Assembly (NCBI GenBank): GCA_900109435.1
Contig: FNZT01000021.1
Coordinates: 1-35,520, forward strand
Length of the DNA stretch: 35,520 nt
From: Ruminococcus sp. YRD2003
GTDB taxonomy: Bacteria; Bacillota; Clostridia; Oscillospirales; Ruminococcaceae
Direction: 5' to 3'
The notes beneath the pieces are model-generated. The model worked only from the letters and a program-made list of their open reading frames with translations. It searched no databases and was not told where the DNA came from. This document shows, in pieces, positions 8,345-17,752 of the stretch. Every line of letters begins with the position of its first letter. Positions within the stretch are counted from its first letter, which is position 1. The position numbers were made by a program, and so were the translations under genes.

Positions 8345-8359
8345 CATTAACCTCATATT

Positions 8360-9592
8360 CTAATCGCGTCTAAATAAATCTCTTGTATAAACCTTATTCT
8401 GAACATCATCGAGACAAGAATCATATCTGTTCGCAATAACTGCGTCAGACTGAACCTTAAACTTCTCAAGGTCGTTTACTACAAGGCTGCCGAAGAATGT
8501 ATCACCATCATTGAGCGTCGGCTCATAAATGATAACCTTAGCACCTTTAGCCTTAACACGCTTCATTACGCCCTGAATTGAACTCTGACGGAAATTATCA
8601 CTATTAGATTTCATCGTGAGACGGTAAACACCAATAGTAACTTCTTTTTCCTTGCTCTTATCATAATCAGAATTAGCATCATAATATCCAGCAATCTGAA
8701 GTACTCTGTCGGCAATATAATCCTTTCGTGTGCTATTTGAAGCAACGATAGCAGACATCATATTCTGAGGAACATCAGCATAGTTTGCAAGAAGCTGCTT
8801 TGTATCCTTTGGCAGACAGTATCCGCCATAACCAAACGAAGGGTTGTTATAGTGTGTACCGATACGCGGATCAAGACAAACACCATTGATTATCTGCTGT
8901 GTGTCAAGTCCTTTCATTTCTGCATATGTATCAAGCTCGTTAAAGTAGCTTACACGAAGAGCAAGATAAGTATTTGCAAAAAGCTTTACAGCCTCTGCCT
9001 CAGTGAATCCCATAAACAGAGTATCAATATCTTCCTTAATGGCTCCCTGCTGAAGAAGTCCCGCAAACGTATGAGCTGCTTCTACAAGTCTCTCGTCATT
9101 CATGTCTGTACCGACAATGATTCGGCTCGGATAAAGGTTATCATAAAGCGCCTTAGACTCGCGAAGAAACTCAGGACTGAAAATAATGTTCTTACTGCCT
9201 GTTCTCTCACGAATTGACTTAGTATATCCAACAGGGATAGTAGACTTGATGACCATTATCGCATTAGGATTATACTTCATAACAAGGTCGATAACCGCTT
9301 CAACAGCACTTGTATCAAAGAAGTTCTTCTTGCTGTCATAATTCGTAGGAGCTGCAATTACTACAAAATCGGCATCTTTATATGCTGATTCAGCGTCAAG
9401 TGTTGCTGTAAGATCAAGTTCCTTTTCAGCAAGGTATTTCTCGATATAATCGTCCTGTATAGGCGACTTCTTATTGTTGATAAGCTCAACCTTCTCAGGA
9501 ATGATATCAACTGCTTTTACAGTATTATGCTGTGCAAGCAATGTTGCAATCGAAAGCCCAACATATCCTGTTCCTGCTACTGCTATTTTCAT
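8360..9592 (-). CDS. ugd: UDP-glucose 6-dehydrogenase
   Basis: This enzyme oxidises UDP-glucose to UDP-glucuronate using two NAD+. The 410-aa protein has the N-terminal GTGYVGLS Rossmann motif (7-14), the KSTIPVGYT segment (116-124), and the catalytic cysteine C259 inside [11 protein letters not shown] (254-264). The ATG at 9592 overlaps the preceding stop as ATGA and has AAAGGAG close upstream. With the UDP-glucuronate 4-epimerase two genes earlier, it forms a route UDP-Glc to UDP-GlcA to UDP-GalA. UDP-ManNAc dehydrogenases share the fold, but the sequence is of the UDP-glucose type. Confidence 0.92.
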   Translation of the reverse strand: MKIAVAGTGYVGLSIATLLAQHNTVKAVDIIPEKVELINNKKSPIQDDYIEKYLAEKELDLTATLDAESAYKDADFVVIAAPTNYDSKKNFFDTSAVEAVIDLVMKYNPNAIMVIKSTIPVGYTKSIRERTGSKNIIFSPEFLRESKALYDNLYPSRIIVGTDMNDERLVEAAHTFAGLLQQGAIKEDIDTLFMGFTEAEAVKLFANTYLALRVSYFNELDTYAEMKGLDTQQIINGVCLDPRIGTHYNNPSFGYGGYCLPKDTKQLLANYADVPQNMMSAIVASNSTRKDYIADRVLQIAGYYDANSDYDKSKEKEVTIGVYRLTMKSNSDNFRQSSIQGVMKRVKAKGAKVIIYEPTLNDGDTFFGSLVVNDLEKFKVQSDAVIANRYDSCLDDVQNKVYTRDLFRRD

Positions 9593-10191
9593 TGCTTTTC
9601 TCCTTTTTTAATCTTATTCCATTCTTTTGAACCGTTATTGCTTACTTTTTTTGCCGGGGCACCAGCTATCGCAATGTTTTCATCCAAAACATCTTTATTA
9701 ACTACAGCATTAGCGCCAATAGCTACGTAATCTGCAATAGTAATTCCACCTAAGCAAACAGCTCCAACGCCAACAACACATCCTTTTCCAAGAATTGGAG
9801 CATCATCTGACACTCCACCAGCAGCCAAGGCGGTATTTATATGCAGTGAGCAATCTTCACCGATTGCACAATTTGGATTTACAAGAATTGGTCCAACATG
9901 CATTAATCTCAAGCCTTTCTCAAAACAATTTAAAGGAATGTGCAAACAATATTTATTCTGAAAAATTTTTAATCTAATATTTAATAATTTATACCGTATT
10001 CTTTTCCCTGTGTTTTTATAATATTCTGTCTTTCGTAATAATCTAGTATGCTTTCTGCCAATTGCATTTTCAGATATGTTAAACAATTCTAAAACAAAAT
10101 TCAACTTAGAACTCTGATATTTTTTTAATTCATAAGATACCCACTCTTTATATTGAGCACGACTTTGTATTCTTTTTTCAACTGGCAACAT
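9589..10191 (-). CDS. Hexapeptide-repeat acetyltransferase (serine acetyltransferase-like)
   Basis: This 200-aa protein has a basic, poorly conserved N-terminal half followed by a left-handed beta-helix from about residue 95, with imperfect hexapeptide turns ([20 protein letters not shown], then [20 protein letters not shown]). It ends in the usual [21 protein letters not shown] cap. Family members use acetyl-CoA to O- or N-acetylate small molecules or sugars; in this operon O-acetylation of a glycan or precursor is the likely role. A free-standing serine acetyltransferase is the alternative but makes little sense here. It overlaps ugd by 4 bp and starts 2 bp after the previous gene's stop codon. 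Confidence 0.8.
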   Translation of the reverse strand: MLPVEKRIQSRAQYKEWVSYELKKYQSSKLNFVLELFNISENAIGRKHTRLLRKTEYYKNTGKRIRYKLLNIRLKIFQNKYCLHIPLNCFEKGLRLMHVGPILVNPNCAIGEDCSLHINTALAAGGVSDDAPILGKGCVVGVGAVCLGGITIADYVAIGANAVVNKDVLDENIAIAGAPAKKVSNNGSKEWNKIKKGEKQ

Positions 10192-10193
10192 TA

Positions 10194-11243
10194 TTATTTC
10201 ACCTCATAGTATTTTTTATACCACTCTGCAAATTTGCGGAGTCCCGTTCTTAAATCAATTTCAGGTCTGTATCCAAAATCGCGCTCAAGAGCGGTTGTAT
10301 CTGCATATGTTACAGACACATCTCCTGGCTGCATCGGAACAAGTTCTTTATGCGCCTCAAAATCATAATCAGAAGGTAATACACCTGCTCGAACTAATTC
10401 TTCCTGAAGTATGCTAACAAAATCAAGCAGATTTTCAGGGTGTCCGCCTCCTATGTTGTACACAGCATATGGAGGCAACGGTAAACCATCCTCACCATTT
10501 TTCTTCTCCGGTGCTTTCTGCATTACTCTATAGATTCCCTCAACAATATCATCGACATATGTAAAATCGCGCTTGCAGTTTCCATAGTTGAAAATCTTTA
10601 TTGTTTCATTGTTTATCAGCTTATTTGTAAAGCCAAAATACGCCATATCTGGACGTCCGGCAGGTCCGTAAACTGTAAAAAATCTTAAACCTGTTGACGG
10701 GATATTATATAGCTTGGAGTAAGCGTGAGCAAGCAATTCGTTACTCTTTTTGGTAGCTGCATAGAGAGATACAGGATTGTCAACTTTGTCGTCTGTACTG
10801 AAAGGTACTTTCTTATTGCCGCCATATACAGACGATGATGAAGCATAAACCAAATGCTCAACAGTATTGTTTCGGCAAGCTTCTAGAATGTTATAAAAGC
10901 CTATGATATTTGAATTTATATACGCATCAGGATTTGTTATTGAATACCGAACGCCTGCCTGAGCTGCAAGGTTCACTACAATATCAGGCTTATACTCAGC
11001 AAATACTTTGTCAATAAGCGACTTGTCAGCTAAATCGCCAACTATATTTGTCCATGTACATTTTGAATTCTTTGCAAGTTTTTCAATCTCGGCAACTCGA
11101 TACTCTTTCAAAGAAACATCATAATAGTCGTTCATATTATCAAGTCCGATAATATGAAAATTTACTTCTGACGTAAGCAAACGCATTACAAGATTACTGC
11201 CGATAAAGCCTGATGAACCTGTAATCAGTATCCTTTTATTCAT
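10194..11243 (-). CDS. UDP-glucuronate 4-epimerase (extended SDR)
   Basis: The 349-aa NAD-dependent sugar epimerase has ITGSSGFIGSN (7-17), the NLAAQAGVRYSI segment (91-102) and the Y161/K165 pair (YAATK). The N-terminal LDNMNDYYDVSLK (34-46) is characteristic of UDP-glucuronate 4-epimerases rather than GalE, so the product is probably UDP-galacturonate. UGD, two genes downstream, would supply its substrate. The ATG at 11243 is preceded by GAAAGG. Galacturonate would make the polymer acidic. Confidence 0.85.
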   Translation of the reverse strand: MNKRILITGSSGFIGSNLVMRLLTSEVNFHIIGLDNMNDYYDVSLKEYRVAEIEKLAKNSKCTWTNIVGDLADKSLIDKVFAEYKPDIVVNLAAQAGVRYSITNPDAYINSNIIGFYNILEACRNNTVEHLVYASSSSVYGGNKKVPFSTDDKVDNPVSLYAATKKSNELLAHAYSKLYNIPSTGLRFFTVYGPAGRPDMAYFGFTNKLINNETIKIFNYGNCKRDFTYVDDIVEGIYRVMQKAPEKKNGEDGLPLPPYAVYNIGGGHPENLLDFVSILQEELVRAGVLPSDYDFEAHKELVPMQPGDVSVTYADTTALERDFGYRPEIDLRTGLRKFAEWYKKYYEVK

Positions 11244-11298
11244 ACAAATTCAAACCTTTCAATACCATTTTTAGCATTTATTCACAAAGAACAATACA

Positions 11299-12459
11299 TT
11301 ATTTTTCAAAATTATTTCCACACCTATAATAACTTCTTTGATCATTGCTAATATTTTTCATATGTCTCATCCAACGTAATATCTCAGGAGTAAGATCTCC
11401 AAATATTCCTTTTCCATGTGCCATCTGAAATAGCCATACACTTCCACCTTGTATATTTGCCTCTATTAAGACTGGATTTCCTTCATCATTAATTGTAAAG
11501 TCCCAATTAATACATCCAATCTGTGGAATTAATGAATGGCATTTTTCAGCTGCTTCGATAACCTTAGGCACCAAGTCTATCTTATATCCACTATAAATAA
11601 GACCAGTATCTGGATGCTTTTTAAACTCTTTTTTAAATTCTGTGAACGCTTTTTCATGTAATGATCCATTATCATCGACTGCAATAAACATACCGCCAGC
11701 ATGTGCATTATCCACATTAGCTCCGCCTTGCCCTATACGCATTATAATTGGAACATGTTGGATTTTATCTTTCCAAATATATGTCATTATACGAAATGTA
11801 TTTACACTATTAGGGTAAATCTTTGCAATTGACGAATGACATTTAACTCGCTCCTGAATAACCCAATTCAAGCCCTTATCAGCTACAATATCTAATACTG
11901 ACTTTCCTGTAACATTGTCTACACCATTACTGAGTTTAAGAACCTGACACCCAACACCGCTGCAAGAATCTATTGTTGGTTTAATAAAAAATTCGCCATT
12001 CAACTCAGAAATAGGATTAGAAGAAACAATATTATGATTGTTATCTTGAATAATCCCCCCAATACATGAATATATAGTCTTGGGCATGATTATATCCGCA
12101 CTACTAGCTAATAAACTCAAAACATTTTTGTCTTCAAATGTTTTAGCATAATGGCTATTATTATTGAAATACTTCTCTAATTCTGGAATAAAAAGCAATT
12201 CTGGGAAATAATATTTATCAAATTCACCAGTAAACGCAGTAAAATGTTTATGCCATGTATATGGAATCTTTTCACCATAGTTATTTATATATATATCATC
12301 AATCTCTTTTTCTTGTTCAGATGAAAGCGTTATTTTAGAATAAATCTTAATTCTCTTTGGATCTTTAAACTTATTAATTTCAGCCTTTCGTCTTTTTTTA
12401 ATTCTATATTTATCCCAATAATCATTTGCCTTGATAAGTAACATATGTTTTAAACTCAT
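11299..12459 (-). CDS. Sugar-transfer-associated ATP-grasp protein
   Basis: This 386-aa protein fits the sugar-transfer-associated ATP-grasp family (PF14397 type). A charged N-terminal region is followed by the ATP-grasp core: FFIKPTIDSCSGVGC (about 169-183), a VNTFRIMTY strand, GQGGANVDNAHAGGMFIAV, and the metal-binding segment INWDFTINDEGNPVLIEANIQ near the C-terminus. ATP-grasp enzymes form acyl-phosphate intermediates to join a carboxylate to an amine or other nucleophile. The substrate here is unknown; a non-sugar substituent on the repeat unit is likely. The ATG overlaps the flippase stop as ATGA. Base composition is very AT-rich: 12121-12180 has only 14 G or C. Confidence 0.8.
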   Translation of the reverse strand: MSLKHMLLIKANDYWDKYRIKKRRKAEINKFKDPKRIKIYSKITLSSEQEKEIDDIYINNYGEKIPYTWHKHFTAFTGEFDKYYFPELLFIPELEKYFNNNSHYAKTFEDKNVLSLLASSADIIMPKTIYSCIGGIIQDNNHNIVSSNPISELNGEFFIKPTIDSCSGVGCQVLKLSNGVDNVTGKSVLDIVADKGLNWVIQERVKCHSSIAKIYPNSVNTFRIMTYIWKDKIQHVPIIMRIGQGGANVDNAHAGGMFIAVDDNGSLHEKAFTEFKKEFKKHPDTGLIYSGYKIDLVPKVIEAAEKCHSLIPQIGCINWDFTINDEGNPVLIEANIQGGSVWLFQMAHGKGIFGDLTPEILRWMRHMKNISNDQRSYYRCGNNFEK

Positions 12460-13967
12460 ATCCTTTTTACCTTTCTTTTTATAAAATAGAGTAATTGTTT
12501 AACCTCACTTCTATAGAAAACTATATTAAACAAAGCCAATATAATCAACCAAACTACAGCGATAATTATTGCCTTAAAGAATAATGACAAATAGCCATTT
12601 ACAGGAAGCTTTACATTAAATCCTACTATAATACCACATATTACTATAAAAATATCAACAAACATCAACTTAGCAAAACGTTTGCCTTCAAGATTAATCA
12701 AATATTTATAATTATACCATGCCATCCATAATGTTTGATATAGCATAGCCACAAATGTACCTATAGCAACGCCAACCAAACCAAAAAACTTTACAAATAG
12801 AACAGAAATTACAATATTCATAATCATCGAAATAATATAACTGCTTTGTGTCTGTTTATAATGTCCAGCTGCAAGAATAATAAAATTATAAGGCATTCTT
12901 AGACTACGAGCAAAATACGCTACTACCAAGATTAACGCAAAACAAGGTTGGATATAATTAGCATCCTCCACCCCGGATGTATATGTTCTAACAAAATCGA
13001 GTATCACCATACTGGCACTTCCAAAAACCCATATGGAAAACATATTGGTTATCCACTCAAATAAGATAAATGTTTTACGTAGTGCTTCTTTTTCGTTTTT
13101 TGCCCACATATCACCAAAAAACGAAAAAAAGCCATTGCTAAGCGATGTTATCAACATAAAAATACCGTTAATAAAAAGATTATAAACAGAATAAATTGAA
13201 ACATTAGAAAGCGTTGAGAAAAGAGTAAGAACGATATTGTCTGTACCGCCAAGAATATAACTTGCAAAATGCTGAGCCATTCCATTCCATTTCTGTTTTA
13301 TAGGCTCTTCAGTATATTTGATCTTCTTGTCAATATCATAATGACTCCTAACATAAAAAAATAGATATAAAGGTCTAAATAGAAAAATGATAGAAGTTGT
13401 TAGTTTTACAATTTGAATAGAAGCGCCTATCTTTATTAAAACTGCACAAGATATAGTATTAATCACAAGAACAACTATCTGTGCCGTATATTGTATATAT
13501 CCTTTTTGATCTGCGCTTAATAGCAAACTGTTTACAATACCAAAATAATATTGTGAAAACGTATTTATGCTTATAGCACCAATCAAAGCAGCAGTAAATA
13601 GGAAGCCAAATTTTTTGTTTACAATTAACGGATAAACAAAAACAAGAACACTTACATACACGACAAGTATTGTTGCAAGTCGTTTGAAAAAACGATTTGC
13701 TGAAACATATATCTTACTTATTGAATCCTTGTCATTTTCAGCCAATGGTTTATATAAAGATGACTGAACAACGGCTCCAACGCCAAGATCAAGAAGTGTT
13801 ATTACTCCAAGAAACTGTGTAATTGAATTAACAAGCCCATTAACATCTGAGCCGAAAGTGCCGAGGATAAGCCGCGGAAGAATGAATCCGCATATAACTG
13901 TAACCACTTGTAGAGAAAGGGAGGTTATCGTATTAAGTGCAAGCTTTTTTCCTCTATTATTACTCAA
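12456..13967 (-). CDS. wzx: Wzx-type oligosaccharide flippase
   Basis: This polytopic 503-aa membrane protein of the MATE/MOP exporter type moves the lipid-linked repeat unit across the membrane. The N-terminus (NTITSLSLQVVTVICGFILP) is the classic first helix of Wzx flippases, and hydrophobic segments recur through the whole length, consistent with 12-14 helices. The start is a TTG at 13967, supported by AGAGGG 9 nt upstream inside the end of the preceding gene; no ATG fits. It is flanked on both sides by ATP-grasp genes and lies two genes after the likely Wzy polymerase. Confidence 0.9.
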   Translation of the reverse strand: MSNNRGKKLALNTITSLSLQVVTVICGFILPRLILGTFGSDVNGLVNSITQFLGVITLLDLGVGAVVQSSLYKPLAENDKDSISKIYVSANRFFKRLATILVVYVSVLVFVYPLIVNKKFGFLFTAALIGAISINTFSQYYFGIVNSLLLSADQKGYIQYTAQIVVLVINTISCAVLIKIGASIQIVKLTTSIIFLFRPLYLFFYVRSHYDIDKKIKYTEEPIKQKWNGMAQHFASYILGGTDNIVLTLFSTLSNVSIYSVYNLFINGIFMLITSLSNGFFSFFGDMWAKNEKEALRKTFILFEWITNMFSIWVFGSASMVILDFVRTYTSGVEDANYIQPCFALILVVAYFARSLRMPYNFIILAAGHYKQTQSSYIISMIMNIVISVLFVKFFGLVGVAIGTFVAMLYQTLWMAWYNYKYLINLEGKRFAKLMFVDIFIVICGIIVGFNVKLPVNGYLSLFFKAIIIAVVWLIILALFNIVFYRSEVKQLLYFIKRKVKRI

Positions 13968-13971
13968 ATGA

Positions 13972-14895
13972 TTACGCCCTCTTTCCGGGAAGAGTCACCC
14001 ACTCTCCCATCTTTAAATCCCATTCAAATGGTTTGATTCGATCCAAACCACTGCCGTCAAAAAAGGTCAATTCACCAAAATATACCTTTCCATCAACTTC
14101 ATAAAAATCAACTCTCAATTCAGGTGTACCTTCAGCCAGTCTTTCAGCTAATTCAAACATTTTTTCGTAGTTTTGAGGCTTAGCTGGGGTCTTATCCGCA
14201 TGAGCATATCCCCAGGTAAAGTCTAACCAATTAAACTCTCTATCAAAGTAATCCGCTCTTGTTGAAATACCTCTATCACTGTTTATCATCATCATTTTGG
14301 CTACACCACCAAAAGTATAGATTTTATAATCATTAATCGGTCGTCCTTTGCACGACGGTTCACTATCTTCCATATACTTTTCTGCAATAATTCTTGGTTT
14401 TACGTTCTTGTACGGCCACTCTCTCCATAATAAATAATAGTTTTTTTTCAAACTTCTATTAATCTTGGCCTTAGCAGCATCAATATCGAAATTCGACTTA
14501 TCCTTACAAATAACAAGTCCTCCTGAATCATGAGTACATTTCAGTACAAACTTATTTGGCAGTTTTTCAAAGTTTATATCCTCAAATCTTTCCCATACTC
14601 CAAGTGTGGGAATAATATACTTTTCACCAATTCTTTGAGCAACATACTCTTTTACGGCATACTTGTCAACCATCGTAGTGTATTCAGGACGACGATCAAA
14701 CAACTTTAACCATTGAAGCTTTTCATTGTATGTTTGGGGAGAATCCAAATTTATCCTTTTTCCGAACTTAGCCTCGTATAAACGCTCTATATAGTCTCGA
14801 TCTCCCATTTTATTGTAATACCCTCTTTGAGCTAAAAATAAAAAACGTTTGTTCTTATCTTTTAGGACATTGAACACTTTTATTATACCTATCAT
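13972..14895 (-). CDS. TupA-like ATP-grasp protein
   Basis: The 307-aa protein matches the TupA-like ATP-grasp family (PF14305 type), common in teichuronopeptide, capsule and exopolysaccharide loci. Visible landmarks are YNEKLQWLKLFDRRPEY (about 60-76), the VDKYAVKEYVAQRIGEKYIIP segment that follows, KFVLKCTHDSGGLVICKD, and the C-terminal FYEVDGKVYFGELTFFDGSG, which carries metal ligands. The family is named after a protein implicated in adding peptide to teichuronic acid, so ligation of an amino acid to a glycan carboxylate is a reasonable guess, not a demonstrated function. The ATG at 14895 has AAGGAG 8 nt upstream. Confidence 0.85.
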   Translation of the reverse strand: MIGIIKVFNVLKDKNKRFLFLAQRGYYNKMGDRDYIERLYEAKFGKRINLDSPQTYNEKLQWLKLFDRRPEYTTMVDKYAVKEYVAQRIGEKYIIPTLGVWERFEDINFEKLPNKFVLKCTHDSGGLVICKDKSNFDIDAAKAKINRSLKKNYYLLWREWPYKNVKPRIIAEKYMEDSEPSCKGRPINDYKIYTFGGVAKMMMINSDRGISTRADYFDREFNWLDFTWGYAHADKTPAKPQNYEKMFELAERLAEGTPELRVDFYEVDGKVYFGELTFFDGSGLDRIKPFEWDLKMGEWVTLPGKRA

Positions 14896-14911
14896 TCAAT
14901 ACACTCCTTTT

Positions 14912-16063
14912 TTACACAAAAAATCTATAGTAATGAAAAATATTCAGCGATATCATGATAAATAGCAGTCCATAAAGCATTATCCTGGTGAACAATGCCA
15001 CATATGGCTTATCTCCCCCAACCCTTTTCTCAAATAAACAAGAAGATAATATCGGTGCAAAGCATCCCATCATATATGAAAGTCTGTGCACAAACTCATG
15101 ACCTTTAAAATTACCAATGATAACAACACAATATGTTGCAAAGAACAGATACATTTTTTCCTTGTTCATGTTATTCTTTTCTTCTTGAAAGCAATTTAGA
15201 TTTATCAACTTGTTATCAATCTTGGAATCTGCATTCTTACTAATCGTCTTAAACGTATAAAAGTAAAAATAATAAAACAAAAAGATTACGCATAAAAGTA
15301 TAGCACCATAATAAGGAAATTTATATCCAACAAACTGTCTGTCACCTGTATACCTTTTATATTTTATAACTACGAGAGAAAGAAAAGGTATATTAACCCT
15401 TGAAATAATAGCAATGGCAGAGTTTACAAACAGAAATGCTACGCCAAACATTGTGACTATTGATTTGTACGGAAAGAAGTATACAGCTATTGCAACGACA
15501 CACGGAATGATTATTAGCGAATGAATCAAGGAAGATGCTATAAAAAGCAGACATGAGATACAATAGCTTTTTTTGAAATAGAGCAAATATATTCCCAAAG
15601 CTGTAAGACACATTGCACAAGCCGTTCGAAGACCTGACACAACGTGAACAAACGGTAAAAAGCTAAAACATAAGATTACCGCAAAAAAAACCTCGCACAA
15701 TTTATATCCTTGAGTTTTTTTATAATCATAAGCAATATATGCAATTGCAGAGTAATCTAAAGCGGTAAGGAACCACACTAAAGTATAGTTATTTGAAAAG
15801 TGCTTAGCAAAAAAGTACTCGATAACATTGAAAACATAAGTGCCCGAACTCGTCTCATTCTTGTTCAGCATCGCCGCATTTTCAAGAAATTTTTGGAGGC
15901 TTATGTGCGTAATCTTGATATAGTCCATTACATTTGAATGTCTTACGAAATCCATATTGTCAAATGGAGTCACGTGAAATGTCATTGAAAACAACACCGC
16001 AAGAGACACTATAGCCAGATACTTTATTTTCCTTAGATACATCTCTTTCTTTAACCTAATCAC
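14912..16063 (-). CDS. EpsG-family polysaccharide polymerase (Wzy-like)
   Basis: This integral membrane protein of about 383 aa has roughly nine to ten hydrophobic helices. An internal extracytoplasmic region (FLENAAMLNKNETSSGTYVF, near residue 60) and a following YFFAKHFSNNYTLVWFLTAL stretch are typical of EpsG/Wzy-like repeat-unit polymerases. It is expected to join flipped repeat units on the outer face of the membrane. The start is taken as the GTG at 16063 because GAGGAGG lies 5 nt before it; a longer frame from a TTG at 16084 reads through that ribosome binding site. It lies next to a glycosyltransferase and two genes before wzx. Confidence 0.82.
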   Translation of the reverse strand: MIRLKKEMYLRKIKYLAIVSLAVLFSMTFHVTPFDNMDFVRHSNVMDYIKITHISLQKFLENAAMLNKNETSSGTYVFNVIEYFFAKHFSNNYTLVWFLTALDYSAIAYIAYDYKKTQGYKLCEVFFAVILCFSFLPFVHVVSGLRTACAMCLTALGIYLLYFKKSYCISCLLFIASSLIHSLIIIPCVVAIAVYFFPYKSIVTMFGVAFLFVNSAIAIISRVNIPFLSLVVIKYKRYTGDRQFVGYKFPYYGAILLCVIFLFYYFYFYTFKTISKNADSKIDNKLINLNCFQEEKNNMNKEKMYLFFATYCVVIIGNFKGHEFVHRLSYMMGCFAPILSSCLFEKRVGGDKPYVALFTRIMLYGLLFIMISLNIFHYYRFFV

Positions 16064-16095
16064 TTGAACCTCCTCACACAGCAACAGACGTACCC

Positions 16096-17019
16096 TTAAA
16101 TGTAACCCATTATAACCTTAAGAATAAAGGCAACAGTACCTTCTTTTGAACCTTTACAAATACTGCTGTCAACAATAAGTGATAGTTTTTTTTTCATGCT
16201 CGAACGATAATATGCCATTTTCTCAACATATCGTCGATCTGTGAAGCCGAGTTCAGGGTATGCTTCGAGTAAATACTGAGCCGATCTGCTGCGATTGTTC
16301 TTTACTCCTCCATTTTTAAAACGGAGCAACCTATCCACCAAACTCAAATGTTTAACACCGACGACATTATTGTCATGCAGTCGGTAAAGTATATATGAAT
16401 CATGATCATAGAACGGCTGCCCCTCTACACAGGCAATGAGAAATATCCACGAATCATGACATCTTGGAACAAGAAAATCCTGCTTGGGGGTTTTACGTTC
16501 TACAACAATCTCGGCTAATTCTCTATCGAGCACCATAGTACATCCACTGAATACATTTTGGGTGATATTACCAATAAGACTCATCTCTGGTGGAACAGAA
16601 AACCTCATTCCTTCCCTAACACCATTCCTGTAAATGATTTGGTTTGAGCAGTACAACGCTGGTTTTTCAGAATCTTTTATAGTTTTTACAGCTGTTATTA
16701 GCTTTTCACTAAGCCAGATATCGTCTTGATCTGCAAAGGCATAATAATCATACTTAGTCTCCTGCTTTACGACCTTCTTTAGCAGAGTAAGGAAGCTCAA
16801 CCCAGGCCTTAAATTTCTGCCATCAACTATAAGCTTGACATTTCCTTTATTCAAATAACTTCTGACTATGTTAACGGTATTGTCTGTTGAGCCGTCATCA
16901 CGAACATAAAGAGTTACATCAACATCCTTTTGTGCAAGAATACTATCAATCTGCTCCCCAATGAACTTTTCGCCATTGTAAGAACTCATAATAACTGCAA
17001 TTCTCGGATTTGACATCAT
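16096..17019 (-). CDS. GT2 family glycosyltransferase (rhamnosyltransferase-like)
   Basis: This is a GT-A fold family 2 enzyme of about 307 aa. It begins AVIMSSYNGEKFIGEQIDSI, followed by LYVRDDGSTDNT and the FADQDDIWL acidic motif that binds the metal and nucleotide-sugar. The fold and the SYNGEKFI / ADQDDIW pattern are common among rhamnosyl- and galactosyltransferases; with a full dTDP-rhamnose pathway in the operon, rhamnose is a plausible donor. Three consecutive ATGs (17022, 17019, 17016) follow AAAGGA; 17019 gives the best spacing. The frame itself opens at an upstream GTG (17034) that overlaps the ribosome binding site. Confidence 0.88.
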   Translation of the reverse strand: MMSNPRIAVIMSSYNGEKFIGEQIDSILAQKDVDVTLYVRDDGSTDNTVNIVRSYLNKGNVKLIVDGRNLRPGLSFLTLLKKVVKQETKYDYYAFADQDDIWLSEKLITAVKTIKDSEKPALYCSNQIIYRNGVREGMRFSVPPEMSLIGNITQNVFSGCTMVLDRELAEIVVERKTPKQDFLVPRCHDSWIFLIACVEGQPFYDHDSYILYRLHDNNVVGVKHLSLVDRLLRFKNGGVKNNRSRSAQYLLEAYPELGFTDRRYVEKMAYYRSSMKKKLSLIVDSSICKGSKEGTVAFILKVIMGYI

Positions 17020-17040
17020 CATTATTCCTTTCACTGAGCT

Positions 17041-17736
17041 TTATTTCTGCCCATAATAAGCATTTGGTCCATGTTTCCTCAAATAATGCTTATCAAGTAT
17101 ATACTGTTGCATTACCGCTTCTGGATTAATTAGAAATGTTTTAATATCCATTTCTGCTACCTTTTCCATTACTACAGCATGATATACCGAACTATTGGCA
17201 TCTTTGCCCCATGAGAATGGACCATGATTTTTTACTACTATCCCGGGAACAGCAAGTGGCTTTATGCCGCGCTGTCTGATAGTTTCAACGATGATCTTGC
17301 CTGTATTGAGCTCGTAATCTTCCTCGACTTCGTCTTTGGTAAGCTCACGAGTACACGGAATTGCTCCATAGAAATAGTCAGCATGAGTCGTACCAAGTGC
17401 GGGAATATCGACACCTGCCTGTGCATATGCAACTGCATTCACAGAATGAGTATGTGTTATTCCGCCTATTTCAGGGAACTGACGATACAACTCAAGATGA
17501 GTTTTAGTGTCTGATGACGGCTTCCATTTCCCCTCTACAGTTTCACCTGTAATAAGGTCAACGACTACCATATCATCAGGACTCATACCAACATAATCAA
17601 CACCTGAGGGCTTGATAACAACAAGCCCATTTTCTCGATTAATTCCGCTGACATTTCCCCAGGTGTAAATCACAACACCTCTGGCAACAAGTTCAAGATT
17701 TGCTGCACAAACTTCTTCTTTCAATTTTTCTAACAT
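17041..17736 (-). CDS. araD: L-ribulose-5-phosphate 4-epimerase AraD
   Basis: At 231 aa this is co-linear with E. coli AraD. The zinc ligands fall at the same numbers (H95, H97, H171), D76 is present, and [19 protein letters not shown] and the C-terminal [14 protein letters not shown] are nearly identical. The enzyme interconverts L-ribulose-5-phosphate and D-xylulose-5-phosphate. Arabinose catabolism genes are absent here; it sits instead with an extended SDR, an IspD/TarI-like cytidylyltransferase and LicD. I infer that it supplies a pentulose phosphate for a CDP-activated sugar or polyol. The ATG at 17736 has AGAGGGA upstream. Confidence 0.93.
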   Translation of the reverse strand: MLEKLKEEVCAANLELVARGVVIYTWGNVSGINRENGLVVIKPSGVDYVGMSPDDMVVVDLITGETVEGKWKPSSDTKTHLELYRQFPEIGGITHTHSVNAVAYAQAGVDIPALGTTHADYFYGAIPCTRELTKDEVEEDYELNTGKIIVETIRQRGIKPLAVPGIVVKNHGPFSWGKDANSSVYHAVVMEKVAEMDIKTFLINPEAVMQQYILDKHYLRKHGPNAYYGQK

Positions 17737-17752
17737 TTTATCCCTCTACTAA

